From a virus, in the IMG/VR virus record IMGVR_UViG_3300043410_001663, positions 1 to 64,000 of that record: DNA of 64,000 nucleotides. One strand, 5' to 3'. The first letter of the stretch is position 1, and each line of letters begins with the position of its first letter. The notes beneath the pieces were generated by a model, which searched no databases, was not told the DNA's origin, and saw only the letters and a list, made by a program, of their open reading frames with translations. This document shows positions 47,615 through 57,079 of the stretch, in pieces. Made by a program: the position numbers and the translations under genes.

Positions 47615-50182
47615 TTACAGCCCGGTGAGGCCGCCGCGGGCCTTCTCTTCCATCTGAGAGGCCCCCAGGCCGACACCGGCCGCGCCGCCATACAACGGTG
47701 ACGTCCGCTGGACCAGGCTACGCTCAACGACCTGCTCTGGGGTCATGCCTGTCACGCGCGAGGTCCGCTCAATCGCCTCGTTGACGTGCTGGATCATCGG
47801 CTTGCCCTTGGTACCCTTGGCGCCGGCCCATGCGACTTCTTGGAAGTTGACCGGGGACACGCCATGCTGGCGCGCGACGTCGTTCAGGACCTGCTCGGTG
47901 ATGCCATAGGAGTCGCCAGGGGGGACGACCATACCAGGCTTGTACAGGCCGCTCATCTGCTCATCGATGGTGGGTCGGTCCATGTGGCCCATGAAGTCCG
48001 CGGCGAAGTTGAACCGCTTAGGTGTCGCCGGCGTCAGTCCTGCGCCCTGGTTCATCACCTTGTCATACATCGCCATGTTGCCGCTGGCGTACCGGCCGCC
48101 GATCGGGTAGGGCATCTCGTACGCCGCTGCAGGCATCGGCATACCCTGCTTTTTCAGGTAGTTGCCGTAGTAGCTCATCAGCAGGTTGGACGTCGGGTCG
48201 GCGCCGCCGGTGGTAGCGGCCATTGGCTCCGCGAAGGACTCACGGAACGCCTTGCGGCCGGCCTCCGGGCCGAGTCGCTTGACGTACTCGTTCTCCAGCT
48301 GCCCCATGGCGTACCAGTTCCAGGTCAGGGGGTCGCCCTTGGCCTTGTTGAAGGCCTCACTCAGTCGACCATGCACCTCGGGGGTATCAAACTCAGCACG
48401 CCATTTGTCGATCGTGGCCTGCTTCTTGGGCATCGCCTGGGTGATCGTCGACCCCTGGAGGGGGTAGTTCGCCGGATCAACATGGAACCGCTTGGACACG
48501 TCAAAAAACGGCGTGTAGTTGCCTTTGTCGATATCCTTCTGCGCCTGCTTGCGGATGGCCTCGACCATCATTGCCTCGGGAGAGTTCTGTTTTTGTAGAA
48601 ACTCTTTGCCCGTCTTTTTGTCAATCGCAAGCGCAGGCGGCGCGGTGAGCGGGTAACGGTTGGCCATGATGGACCCGGCACCGCTGGGCGCCCGACCAAT
48701 CAGGTCCTCGACCTTCTTGATGCCCTCACCAACCAGCTGCCCTTTAGGGTTGCGGCCGGCGTACTTTGGTAGATCAGTAAGACCTCCGGCGGCCTTGTGA
48801 GTGACCTCTTTGTCTGCCTCCTGTTGAGCACGCATGCTCTTGATGTAGTTATCAATGGGCGGGATACCGGTGTCACCGGTCAGGTTGCTGGCGCCCTCAC
48901 GGAGGTAGTCATACAGCTGTTGCGCGCCTGCTGTCGCGGCGCCAAACAAACCGGACGCCATCGCGGCCTTGGGGTTACGCAGTTGCGTACCAGCGCCACC
49001 GAGGGCGCTGGCCCCGCCAAGGGTCGCACCAATGACATCACCCTCCTCAGCGCGACGGATCGCGTTAGATCCTTGCAACGCAGCGAGGCCGGTCCCGAAA
49101 CCGGTTCCAATCCGACCCTTATGAGAACCCATGTAGGGCTCCTTCACCGGCGCGGGGGGCACTGTCTCCAACACCGGACGCTTTGGCATCGGGAAATGAG
49201 ACTCCACGGGCGGGGGCGGCGTGCTCATCGGTGTCCCAAACGGCAACGACAGACCCGTGCGCGGGTCGATGTTGGTAGCCATCGGGTCCAGCGTTGAGGC
49301 GCGTTGCAGGTTGCTCTGAACCTTTGGCACCTCACCTTGAGCCCCGGTTTGGGTTACGATCAACGGGTTAGACGTGATGACGTTCGAGCTGCCCGGCTTG
49401 AGCATCTTGTTGGTGTACTGATCAAGCGAGTGGGGCGCCTGCTGTTCTGTCGCCGCCTGGATTGCCTTATTGCGAAGCTCCATGGCGTCGTTGTATTTAG
49501 CCTCCTCCGCGCGGAATTCTCGTTCCCGCATCTTGTTGGTGGCGTCGATCTCACCTTGCTTTTGTCCTTGCAAACGAAGCTGGTTTGCTACAGACGCCGC
49601 CGAGCGCGGCGAATGCGACGAGAAAAGAGTGCCGCCAATAGTACCAGCGGTACCAGCGAGGACGTCGCCAATGTCATACATTGACCCGGTGCCAGCGGAG
49701 TCAGCCTCTGCTGCATTTGCTCTTTTAATTGCTGGAAGAGAACTCCCAGTTGTGGCCACCGTCGACGGAACTGTTCCGCCAAATTGTGGTATATAGCCAA
49801 AGACTTTACCCACATGCTCGGTTGCCTCGGGAGACGCATTCCCTTTTTTGAATGTGCCAGGGCCGTCGTGGTAGTCAATAATCGCCGCGTGGACGTTGCC
49901 TTTGTTTCTATCCAGGTTCTGCTTGTAGTAACGAGCCATCGCGATGATGTTCTGGTCTTCGTTATACCGATCTTTGATCCCTGCATCGATCGCAGCCTTA
50001 GCACCAATCTGACCAACACCAACAGGACCTGTTTTTGAAATTTTGTTTTGATCGAACCCACTCTCTTGCATGGCCATGGCCAATAGCACGTGAGGGTCAA
50101 CGCCAACCTCTTTCGCGGCCCGTTTGATTTTTTGGGCTACGCGAAGTTGTTTAGCGTTCAGGCTGTCATAGATGTCTGCCAT
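47615..50182 (-). CDS. Virion protein with N-terminal lytic transglycosylase (855 aa)
   Basis: Residues 1-115 form an SLT/lysozyme-like domain: VGVDPHVLLAMAMQESGFDQ with catalytic Glu40, KTGPVGVGQIGAKAAIDAG, RYYKQNLDR and HAAIIDYHDGPG. The remaining 740 residues are long Gly/Ala/Pro-rich linkers with helical segments. Such proteins ride in the virion and open the cell wall on DNA entry, like T7 gp16. The low-complexity tail contains KAAGGLTDLPKYAG as in other internal proteins here. Confidence 0.8.
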   Translation of the reverse strand: MADIYDSLNAKQLRVAQKIKRAAKEVGVDPHVLLAMAMQESGFDQNKISKTGPVGVGQIGAKAAIDAGIKDRYNEDQNIIAMARYYKQNLDRNKGNVHAAIIDYHDGPGTFKKGNASPEATEHVGKVFGYIPQFGGTVPSTVATTGSSLPAIKRANAAEADSAGTGSMYDIGDVLAGTAGTIGGTLFSSHSPRSAASVANQLRLQGQKQGEIDATNKMREREFRAEEAKYNDAMELRNKAIQAATEQQAPHSLDQYTNKMLKPGSSNVITSNPLIVTQTGAQGEVPKVQSNLQRASTLDPMATNIDPRTGLSLPFGTPMSTPPPPVESHFPMPKRPVLETVPPAPVKEPYMGSHKGRIGTGFGTGLAALQGSNAIRRAEEGDVIGATLGGASALGGAGTQLRNPKAAMASGLFGAATAGAQQLYDYLREGASNLTGDTGIPPIDNYIKSMRAQQEADKEVTHKAAGGLTDLPKYAGRNPKGQLVGEGIKKVEDLIGRAPSGAGSIMANRYPLTAPPALAIDKKTGKEFLQKQNSPEAMMVEAIRKQAQKDIDKGNYTPFFDVSKRFHVDPANYPLQGSTITQAMPKKQATIDKWRAEFDTPEVHGRLSEAFNKAKGDPLTWNWYAMGQLENEYVKRLGPEAGRKAFRESFAEPMAATTGGADPTSNLLMSYYGNYLKKQGMPMPAAAYEMPYPIGGRYASGNMAMYDKVMNQGAGLTPATPKRFNFAADFMGHMDRPTIDEQMSGLYKPGMVVPPGDSYGITEQVLNDVARQHGVSPVNFQEVAWAGAKGTKGKPMIQHVNEAIERTSRVTGMTPEQVVERSLVQRTSPLYGGAAGVGLGASQMEEKARGGLTGL

Positions 50183-52023
50183 TATTGTCCTCTCAGTTCA
50201 CGACGCAGCGCTGCTGCCTCGTCTTCTTCACCCGCACCGTCACGCACAAACTTGGGGTTCTTAACACCAAGCGCTTTTGCGGACTCATAATACTGACGCT
50301 CTTGCATTTGCTGATACGCCGGAGACGCCTTGAAGCGTTGGAGACTACGCTCGCCACCACGTTGAGCTGTATTCCAGGCTTCGTTTGCCTCTCTTGTGTG
50401 TTGGTAGTTGAGGCGTGCGACCAGGATGCGTTTCTTCAACCCCTCGGCATCAATCCGGGATGCGTCACCCACAGAGTCACGATACATCTGACGCTCAGAG
50501 TTAGACACCTGGCCCTGGCCTTCGTTCGCAATAGCCGTGTAGTCGGCCAGCACCTTGTTCATGGCGCCAGCGACGTCGTACCAAGCGGTGATGGCCTTGG
50601 GATCTTTGCGTGCGACAGGATCCAACTGAATGGAGTACTCGTTGACGCCGGGGAACCCGATATTGCCGAGGCGGCCGGCCGACACACCCTGCGAGAGCGC
50701 ATTGAGCACGGTAGAGGTCAGCGTCGGCTTCATCAGCCGACCGAACATGGACGGGTAGCTATCCAGTGCCTCCAACGCCCTGTCCAACTCTGGGACTCGG
50801 TTTTTGGCTTGATCAGACACGATGGACATCCGCGAGATCTCTTTCGCATCGCCTTCGCCCACGTTCTTGGCTGCTGACTCCTCGACGTTGATGTTAGCCT
50901 TGCCGCGAGCCTCTTCAAACTGAGCCCAGCGCGGGTCTGTGCGAGGATACGGGTTGGGCGTAGTAACAGCGCTGCCTGCGGGGCCTGCTGCAACCGGTGC
51001 AGCTGGGGCTGCGGCCGGTGTTGCAGGCGCTGCTGCGGCGCCACCAGGTGCTGGCATGGCAACAGAACCCGTGGGCGCTGAGACGCCGCCAGCCGGAGCT
51101 CCAGGTGCGCGCGGCGAAATGCCGTACAGCTCTCGTTGCAGTTGTGTGCGCGGCACGCGCATTTCAAAACCGGGGTTGTTCGGATCCGGCACCGTGACGT
51201 ATTCTGCCGAGGATCCAGCGTGCTTGGCCAGGGCGGCAGTCTGATATGCCTCCGGAGTCAAGAACGACAGCTCGCGCTGCAAGTCTGTCGGCTTCGTCAG
51301 GCTGATCAACTGCTCCGAGAACTTTGTCGGGTTGTTGTATTGCAAGTCCATCAACGCAAACTTCTGCGCCGGCGGCAACGACTGGAGCGTGGTGTCCATC
51401 TGTTGTTGCGGAGACGGCGCGGGTGTGAACGCCGTCTGCGGGCGGACCGCGGAAAGCCCTCCAGCGGGTTGCCCCTCGGTGCCGGGACCTTGTGGTCGTT
51501 GGGCGTTGATGCCGAGTCCACCTGTAGAAGGCGCGTTGCTGGTCATTGTGTTCGCAGCGTCAGCGGTAGATAGACCGCCACCAGTTGCGCCAGGCATCTG
51601 CGTAGCAGGCGCGCCATCCAATCCAAAGCGTTGAGCCCACTGTGCTCGCTCCTGAGCCAGCCGCTTGACTCGGGCCTCTTCACTGGCCAACTGTGCGACA
51701 CCCATGCGCATCTGCAATAGGTCCTGCTCACGTTGACGGTTGCGAGTCATGTGCTCGCCGTAGTTGCGCGTGAACTCACCCGGGGCGCTGCCAGCCAGGG
51801 CCAGGTGCTCCATGGCGCCCTGCATTGACTTACCGTAACCTTCACGCTCTGCGATCATCTGCATCAGCCGTTCGCGGATATCAGAGCTTTGGGGTGCCTC
51901 CAACGAGACGCCCTTGAGTCCGGCCACAGAGACATTACCCTTTGTGCCTGGGCGCAGTACGGCTTCGGTTTCTTCAGTTGTCGCGGGCAGACCGCCAATT
52001 TGATCGTTAGGGGTCATATTCAC
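50182..52023 (-). CDS. Internal virion protein (613 aa)
   Basis: Long helical, Gln/Arg-rich protein with Pro/Ala-rich linkers, e.g. PAPGGAAAAPATPAAA-type repeats near residues 310-340. No enzymatic motif. Its place between the transglycosylase gene and another large virion gene fits an ejection protein of T7 gp15/gp16 type; this is inference. Stop and start share bases with neighbours. Confidence 0.65.
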   Translation of the reverse strand: MNMTPNDQIGGLPATTEETEAVLRPGTKGNVSVAGLKGVSLEAPQSSDIRERLMQMIAEREGYGKSMQGAMEHLALAGSAPGEFTRNYGEHMTRNRQREQDLLQMRMGVAQLASEEARVKRLAQERAQWAQRFGLDGAPATQMPGATGGGLSTADAANTMTSNAPSTGGLGINAQRPQGPGTEGQPAGGLSAVRPQTAFTPAPSPQQQMDTTLQSLPPAQKFALMDLQYNNPTKFSEQLISLTKPTDLQRELSFLTPEAYQTAALAKHAGSSAEYVTVPDPNNPGFEMRVPRTQLQRELYGISPRAPGAPAGGVSAPTGSVAMPAPGGAAAAPATPAAAPAAPVAAGPAGSAVTTPNPYPRTDPRWAQFEEARGKANINVEESAAKNVGEGDAKEISRMSIVSDQAKNRVPELDRALEALDSYPSMFGRLMKPTLTSTVLNALSQGVSAGRLGNIGFPGVNEYSIQLDPVARKDPKAITAWYDVAGAMNKVLADYTAIANEGQGQVSNSERQMYRDSVGDASRIDAEGLKKRILVARLNYQHTREANEAWNTAQRGGERSLQRFKASPAYQQMQERQYYESAKALGVKNPKFVRDGAGEEDEAAALRRELRGQ

Positions 52024-52928
52024 TCTTCGGTTGTGTCTGTGGTAAACCCAGCAGCCAGGTCGGCGTCAGAGATAGGTCCAGTGTACAGCGTGCCGTCGGG
52101 GTTCAGTCCTGACGTCGTGTTATTGAAGTCGGCGCTGCTGACGGCACCACCATCGCCAACTGTCGACTGGTTACCCTTCAACCAGTTATCCAACCAACCA
52201 ATCCCCGTGGTGCCTGCACGAATATTGTCGATCGTCTTACCGGCGCCGATTGCCATCTGCAGGCCCTTGCTGATGTTCTCCGCGGTGCTGCCCTTGTTGA
52301 TCTCTTCGACCGTCTTGGGTGCATAGGCGCCCATGTTGTTGACGATGTCGCTGTACTTGGCCAGAGACGGCAATCCACCCAGCATCTGGGTGTTGGCGAG
52401 GTTGATGCCCGTCGTGCCATACTGGGAGCCGATGTTACCGATACCCTGCAGTGCCTGGATGCCTTGTGTCTGTGCGTTGAGTAGCGCCTGATTTTGCTGT
52501 TCTGTCAGGGTCGTCAGAGCGCCGGCGCGTGCGGCGGCGTTGGCCGTTTGTCCGCGCAGGGAGTTGAAGTTGCCAGAGCCAATGCCAGCCGCGCCCTCTT
52601 TGGCCGTGATCTGGGGTAGGATCTGGTCGAGCTTGGCGTACTGGGACGCGAACAAAGATCCAAGGGGGCTGGCGGGATTCGGCTGCCCGCTGGCATCAAA
52701 CGGTGTGCTGATGCCCTGATACACATCCTGCAGGCCGCCCATCGCCGTCGTGAACGGGTTCTGGGCCGTGTTGAACGTCTCACCTACACCCTTGAGTGCG
52801 GTCTCTCCAGGGGCCGGCGTGGCGCCGTACACGGTGCCCGCGGTGCCCGCGATATTCTGCTGCGCGTTGGTGAACCACGACGGTAGCGCCGTGGACGTTG
52901 TTTTGGAGGTATCAAAGATTCCGGCCAT
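52020..52928 (-). CDS. Virion-region protein (302 aa)
   Basis: Helical with many Gly/Asn/Gln/Ala and short repeats (TEQQNQALLNAQTQGIQALQ, GIGNIGSQYGTTGINLANTQ). C-terminus acidic. Co-transcribed with the internal virion genes and overlapping both by a few bases. Could be an ejection or tail-knob component. Confidence 0.6.
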   Translation of the reverse strand: MAGIFDTSKTTSTALPSWFTNAQQNIAGTAGTVYGATPAPGETALKGVGETFNTAQNPFTTAMGGLQDVYQGISTPFDASGQPNPASPLGSLFASQYAKLDQILPQITAKEGAAGIGSGNFNSLRGQTANAAARAGALTTLTEQQNQALLNAQTQGIQALQGIGNIGSQYGTTGINLANTQMLGGLPSLAKYSDIVNNMGAYAPKTVEEINKGSTAENISKGLQMAIGAGKTIDNIRAGTTGIGWLDNWLKGNQSTVGDGGAVSSADFNNTTSGLNPDGTLYTGPISDADLAAGFTTDTTEE

Positions 52929-54975
52929 GCTTACTTCCTTTGGAAAGGGCTGCTGTCAAATATTCAAGTGGGCCCGCGCTGTCGGGAGGCAGCTCGCCCG
53001 GGTCGTTGGATCGACGGTGCGTGCGGATCTGGCGCACGAACTGATCCAGGACCGAAGCCCCCGCGTCGCTGGACCCATTGCCCAACGAAGATACGATGTC
53101 GGCCGGGAGGACGTACTCGTCTCTCGCCACCATGGCCGGGATGTCGTCAGAGGTGCCGTCGCCGTCACCCTTGACCTGGAGGCTGGTCAGTGCGCCCTCA
53201 GAGTAATATTGCGGCTCCCCCATAGGGTGCGAGGCACCAGCGAGGCCGCCCTTGGAGAACCACTCCGTCGGCGCGTCAAACGTGTTCTGCACCGGGTTAT
53301 CGAACGAGGTGCCGAAGGAAACGTCGAGGGCCGTCGCGGGCTTGTTGAGGGGGTTGTCACGGGTTGAGCTCGACGCCGGACCCAGGCCGGTCAAAGAGAA
53401 CAGGACCGGATTCAACAAGGTCATGTCCGAGTACGCGTTCTTGTACACCGGGTTGTCCATGGGCACGTAGGACGAGCTGGCCGGCGCCTGGGTGGGCGTG
53501 GTGCCGCCGGCGGTCGACGTGCCGCCAGTTGTGGCGGGCAGCCCTGCGATCAGCGCCTTGCCGATCGTCGAGATGCCGGTGCCGCCGCTGGTGGTCGTAG
53601 GTGTTGTCGTAGGTGTTGTCGTATCAGTCAGCCCGGCAGCGACGTCCTCGATCGGCAGCTCGCCGCCGTAGACGTTCTGCAGGTCAGAGGTGGCCGCATT
53701 TAGGTCGACTTCAGCGGGCGCCTCCGTGGCGATCGGCGTGGTCGTATCCGTTCCAGGGGAGACCTCGGTGCCGGTGCCCGTATCTGCACCAGCCCCGGTT
53801 GTATCTGCACCAGCCCCGGTTGTATCTGCACCAGCCCCGGTTGTATCTGCACCAGCCCCGGTTGTATCTGCACCAGCCCCGGTTGTATCTGCACCAGACG
53901 AGGAGGGTGTCCCGCTGATATCGCCGGTGATGGCAAACGGGTCAAGCGTGTCCTCGGGGATCGTGCCCTCTGTCTGATCGCCAGCTTGCAGTGTCAACTG
54001 GTCCTGCAGCTGCTGCACCTCTTGGTTCGGCGTGAACCAGGCGTTCTGTGTGGCGTCGTAATATGCACCTTCAGGCCGCTGGTCGGCCTGGGACATGCTC
54101 ATCAGGTCATATCCATATGGGGCGGACACGTTTCCAGCGCCCGAGGACTCGGCGTAGATCGGCACGCCGCCAATCGAGACCGTGTAGGGGGCGTCTGCGT
54201 CAGACATGGTGCCTGTATCGGCAGAGGCCAGGTTGACGCCGGACGGGGGTGCCGTTGTAGAGTCAGGAGTATACTGACGGGCCTCTGAGATGCCTGCGCT
54301 GATCGCGGAGTTGATGAGCGCCTGTGATGGGTCGCCGCCGGCCAGCTTCGCCGCCACCACGGAGTTAACCGCGCGCTGCTGTGCGGCTGTCAGGCTCTCA
54401 AACCCTGGGATTTGTGCGGTCGCCGCGGCGGTGCCAGCGTTGATGCCACCATTGGTCAGCGCAGTCAGAGGGTCCTGGCCGCGCACGATATTGGCCGCGG
54501 TGCTGCCGATGCTGTTACCAACGAGGTCGTTGACTGTGCCCATGCCGGCCTCTTGGGCTGCGAGCATGGCCGTCTGTTGCGAGCCCAGGTCCGTGCCGTA
54601 CGTGGCCGCCGCGGTGGCTTGATCGCCCACGCCGCCAGCGTACTGGCCAACGCCCTGTGCTACGTAGGTTACTGCCGCGGACTTCAGCGCGTCACCCAGG
54701 TCGCCCCCCTTGGCGAGTGTGTTTCCAGCAGAGACGAGAGGCAGTAGCTCGGGGGCCACGATGGCCGTAGCCACCGTGGCCATCGTCCCAATCGGGTCGG
54801 CCGCTGCGGCCTTGATGGTGTCCGTGGCGACAGTGGCGACAGGAGACACGACGTTATCGTATACCGCGGCCGCTGTATCTTGAACTGTGTCGATAGCCGC
54901 AGATCGCACGGTCTGTGCGGTATCGGCTACTGTATCGTAGAGGCCCCCGGTGACTGATGTTACTGCTGAACCCAT
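52912..54975 (-). CDS. Large virion protein with 7-residue tandem repeats (687 aa)
   Basis: The N-terminal half is a helical Ala/Val/Thr-rich region; near residues 350-400 GADTTGA is repeated five times, encoded by the 21-bp repeat at 53780-53897. The C-terminus has MVARDEYVLPADIVSSLGNG and SDAGASVLDQFVRQIRTHR, a conserved motif of phage virion proteins (GEYVxPADVVxxLGNGsxxAGAxxLD). Role unknown; the motif is also in portal-adjacent internal proteins. Confidence 0.65.
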   Translation of the reverse strand: MGSAVTSVTGGLYDTVADTAQTVRSAAIDTVQDTAAAVYDNVVSPVATVATDTIKAAAADPIGTMATVATAIVAPELLPLVSAGNTLAKGGDLGDALKSAAVTYVAQGVGQYAGGVGDQATAAATYGTDLGSQQTAMLAAQEAGMGTVNDLVGNSIGSTAANIVRGQDPLTALTNGGINAGTAAATAQIPGFESLTAAQQRAVNSVVAAKLAGGDPSQALINSAISAGISEARQYTPDSTTAPPSGVNLASADTGTMSDADAPYTVSIGGVPIYAESSGAGNVSAPYGYDLMSMSQADQRPEGAYYDATQNAWFTPNQEVQQLQDQLTLQAGDQTEGTIPEDTLDPFAITGDISGTPSSSGADTTGAGADTTGAGADTTGAGADTTGAGADTTGAGADTGTGTEVSPGTDTTTPIATEAPAEVDLNAATSDLQNVYGGELPIEDVAAGLTDTTTPTTTPTTTSGGTGISTIGKALIAGLPATTGGTSTAGGTTPTQAPASSSYVPMDNPVYKNAYSDMTLLNPVLFSLTGLGPASSSTRDNPLNKPATALDVSFGTSFDNPVQNTFDAPTEWFSKGGLAGASHPMGEPQYYSEGALTSLQVKGDGDGTSDDIPAMVARDEYVLPADIVSSLGNGSSDAGASVLDQFVRQIRTHRRSNDPGELPPDSAGPLEYLTAALSKGSKHGRNL
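53780..53897 (-). repeat. 21-bp tandem repeat, five full copies plus a partial
   Basis: Five consecutive identical 21-base units and a sixth that breaks off after 13 bases, inside the 687-aa virion gene. On the minus strand they encode GADTTGA repeats. Identity to the base suggests recent slippage; copy number may vary between virions. Confidence 0.85.
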
Positions 54976-54976
54976 A

Positions 54977-55420
54977 TTAGCCCTTTGCCGGTCCCAGAAT
55001 TAAAACCAGTCTTGTTTCGCCTGATTTCATAGGAAGGATTTGATACTCCATGCCAGGCATGGGAGGATTACGAGAGATGCTCTTCGCAATCATCTCGATC
55101 TCTCTGCCTTTGAACTGCGTGACCAGGAAACTCAGACCGAGCTCTTTTTTAGCCCACACGCAGAACTGTCGGCTGTTGTTGATGTAGTTTTGTGCGATAT
55201 CCGCGTTCAGGGCGCGGAAAAAAGCCTTGCCATCTTTGTCCGGGTGAACGATGAATAAGGTGTTGCCGATTTGTTTGTACACGCAGTTCGGGCCAGATAG
55301 CTCTTGCAAAATGGCCGGGATGACCTGCTGGAGGGGGATGCCTGTACCTGCGTTATCCGCGCCATATGTCACAATGTCCGCAATGTTTAACTTTCGCTGT
55401 CTACTATCAAACGTAGGCAT
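54977..55420 (-). CDS. Hypothetical protein of the KAS/ACP operon (147 aa)
   Basis: Start MPTFDSRQRK at 55420 is chosen because GGAG lies upstream and the upstream frame has an unlikely Cys/Pro/Arg-rich head. Alpha/beta protein with FRALNADIAQNYINNSRQFC and YQILPMKSGETRLVLILGPA. Its start overlaps the KAS gene's stop by a few bases. Unknown function; the coupling suggests it acts with the condensing enzyme or is a virion protein. Confidence 0.6.
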   Translation of the reverse strand: MPTFDSRQRKLNIADIVTYGADNAGTGIPLQQVIPAILQELSGPNCVYKQIGNTLFIVHPDKDGKAFFRALNADIAQNYINNSRQFCVWAKKELGLSFLVTQFKGREIEMIAKSISRNPPMPGMEYQILPMKSGETRLVLILGPAKG

Positions 55421-55421
55421 C

Positions 55422-56519
55422 TCAGATCTCCGTGGACAGCACTGCGGCTGAATAAATGTTGCCCATGCCCGCGGCAAGGCTCAGGATTGTGTTGCCGGGC
55501 ACCGCAATGTCCTCAGACAGGAAACGAAGGTCTTGATTGGTCCGGTTGGCGATCCCTGGGACAACGCCCGTGTTCGCCATGTCGTCCAGCAACAGGCAGG
55601 TCTCCAACAGGCCGCTCGAGCCCATCGTGTGTCCGATTTTTGCCTTGTATGACGTTGCCACAAAATCCTTCAGTCTTGCCTCTATTGCGGCCTTCTCGGC
55701 GACGTTGTTTGACGCCGTCCCAGTGCCATGCGTTTTAACTATTGAAACCTCTTTGACCTTAGCCAAGGCCATCGCCCCGTCCATGGCCCGGATGAACCCC
55801 TGTCCATCCTCTCGTTGCCCGATAGCGTTCGTGCTATCCTCGCTGGCGCTATACGCACCCAGCAGCTTGGCCTTTGCGTTCTGCGCCACCCGATCAGACT
55901 CGAATACCGCCAACACGCTCCCCTGCCCAATCCTGAACCCTCGGTTCACTGTATCGAAGGCCGAGGGCAACACGCCGTCTTGCTCTTCTTTCCAGGACAG
56001 GGAGGCCTTCGTCTCTCCAAAGAACTCCAACACCGTGTTTGACACGCCGTCCTCAACCGACAGCACGACCACCCTATCAAATCCGTACATCTCAATCAGC
56101 GTCTGCACGTCCATCAAGGCCTTCAGGCTGGATGCACACGCCGATGCGTCTGTCACCACGTGCTCAACGCCTCCCAGGGCCTGGGCCACACGGCCCGCGT
56201 AGACCTGGGTCAACGTGAGCGGCAAGAAACGGTAGTCATACGTCAACCGCGTCTCGGGCCTCTCTGGTGCCTTCAACCCAGCAAATGCAGTGTTGCCGGC
56301 GGCCAGGATGAGCGCCGTCTTGCACGGCCTATCTTTAAGCACACTCATCAATGCAGGATCCAGGACCTTCTCCGCCACCTTATGGGGCGGGTAGAACATG
56401 CCGGTCTTCACCCTGGCATACGTCTCTGGGAACCAATGCACCCGTTGAGGGAACATGATGTCATCCAACAACTCGACCTGCGTCGAGTGCGCCGTCCTGT
56501 AGTCTGTGAGGTAGATCAA
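55422..56519 (-). CDS. Beta-ketoacyl-ACP synthase (FabF/KAS II-like, 365 aa)
   Basis: Thiolase-fold condensing enzyme. Active-site Cys128 in TDASACASS, His264 in VKTHGTGTASNNVAEK, Lys292 and His297 in YKAKIGHTMGSSGLLE, and a C-terminal GMGNIYSAAV glycine loop: the complete C-H-H-K set of FabF-type enzymes. At 365 residues it is about 45 shorter than FabF, mostly at the N-terminus. It joins acyl-ACP to malonyl-ACP. The adjacent ACP gene is coupled to it. A condensing enzyme in a late phage operon is very unusual. Confidence 0.85.
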   Translation of the reverse strand: MIYLTDYRTAHSTQVELLDDIMFPQRVHWFPETYARVKTGMFYPPHKVAEKVLDPALMSVLKDRPCKTALILAAGNTAFAGLKAPERPETRLTYDYRFLPLTLTQVYAGRVAQALGGVEHVVTDASACASSLKALMDVQTLIEMYGFDRVVVLSVEDGVSNTVLEFFGETKASLSWKEEQDGVLPSAFDTVNRGFRIGQGSVLAVFESDRVAQNAKAKLLGAYSASEDSTNAIGQREDGQGFIRAMDGAMALAKVKEVSIVKTHGTGTASNNVAEKAAIEARLKDFVATSYKAKIGHTMGSSGLLETCLLLDDMANTGVVPGIANRTNQDLRFLSEDIAVPGNTILSLAAGMGNIYSAAVLSTEI

Positions 56520-56800
56520 TTGATCAGCCCCACAGCCTCTTCGATCGACGTCGGAACCTTTGTCCTGTGCTGACAGACCAGGTCGTACAGCTGTTGCAAG
56601 GTCTCCGGGTGCATCTCCTTGGCCACCTTCTCCTCGATGCCGTAGATGTCCGAGAAATAAATCGCGATCATCAGCATATCGAGTGAGTCCAGGTCCGAAT
56701 CCTCAAACCTTTGATCCATCGACTCGAGCGGCGCAAAAGCGTGATGGGCCGGTCGAGCAATTCGGGCAACTCTGTTAAAGAGATCTATGAAATCTATCAT
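56516..56800 (-). CDS. Acyl carrier protein (94 aa)
   Basis: The motif DSDLDSLDMLMIAIYFSDIY at residues 34-53 is the ACP helix II with Ser39 as the phosphopantetheine site (compare GADSLDTVELVMALEEEFD in bacteria). The rest is helical. It is ATGA-coupled to the KAS gene. A dedicated phage ACP suggests a specific product rather than general fatty acid synthesis. Preceded by the ATGGGTAATTCT late motif. Confidence 0.8.
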   Translation of the reverse strand: MIDFIDLFNRVARIARPAHHAFAPLESMDQRFEDSDLDSLDMLMIAIYFSDIYGIEEKVAKEMHPETLQQLYDLVCQHRTKVPTSIEEAVGLIN

Positions 56801-56815
56801 GATATTTCCCTATAA

Positions 56816-56827
56816 AGAATTACCCAT
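56816..56827 (-). promoter_or_regulatory. Late motif ATGGGTAATTCT, copy 3, before the ACP/KAS operon
   Basis: Exact copy of the 12-base motif in the 39-base gap between a small gene and the ACP gene. It is followed on the minus strand by TTATAGGGAAATATC and the ACP ATG. Confidence 0.4.
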
Positions 56828-56839
56828 TTTATCACATAA

Positions 56840-57079
56840 TTACGCCCCATCTCCGTTGATAGACTCGGTCAACTGATGTGCCCACTGGCGCCAGTCCGTG
56901 AACGCCTCGGGGGCCGGGACGCCGTACTTGTCAAAGACCGGGTTCAGGGCGATGGCGTTGGCCAGGACCCTCCAGTCCGCCTCGGACACAAAGGGGAACT
57001 GCTGCTCCGCAAAGTAGTGGATCATGTTCCCGTTCCAGTCGTCCCAGGTCCCATAATCGGGTAGGAATTCGATGAACAT
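56840..57079 (-). CDS. Conserved small phage protein next to tail genes (79 aa)
   Basis: MFIEFLPDYGTWDDWNGNMI, FVSEADWRVLANAI and NPVFDKYGVPAPEAF match a conserved family in podophages located beside adaptor and fibre genes. Acidic and helical. Perhaps a minor tail component. Confidence 0.65.
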   Translation of the reverse strand: MFIEFLPDYGTWDDWNGNMIHYFAEQQFPFVSEADWRVLANAIALNPVFDKYGVPAPEAFTDWRQWAHQLTESINGDGA

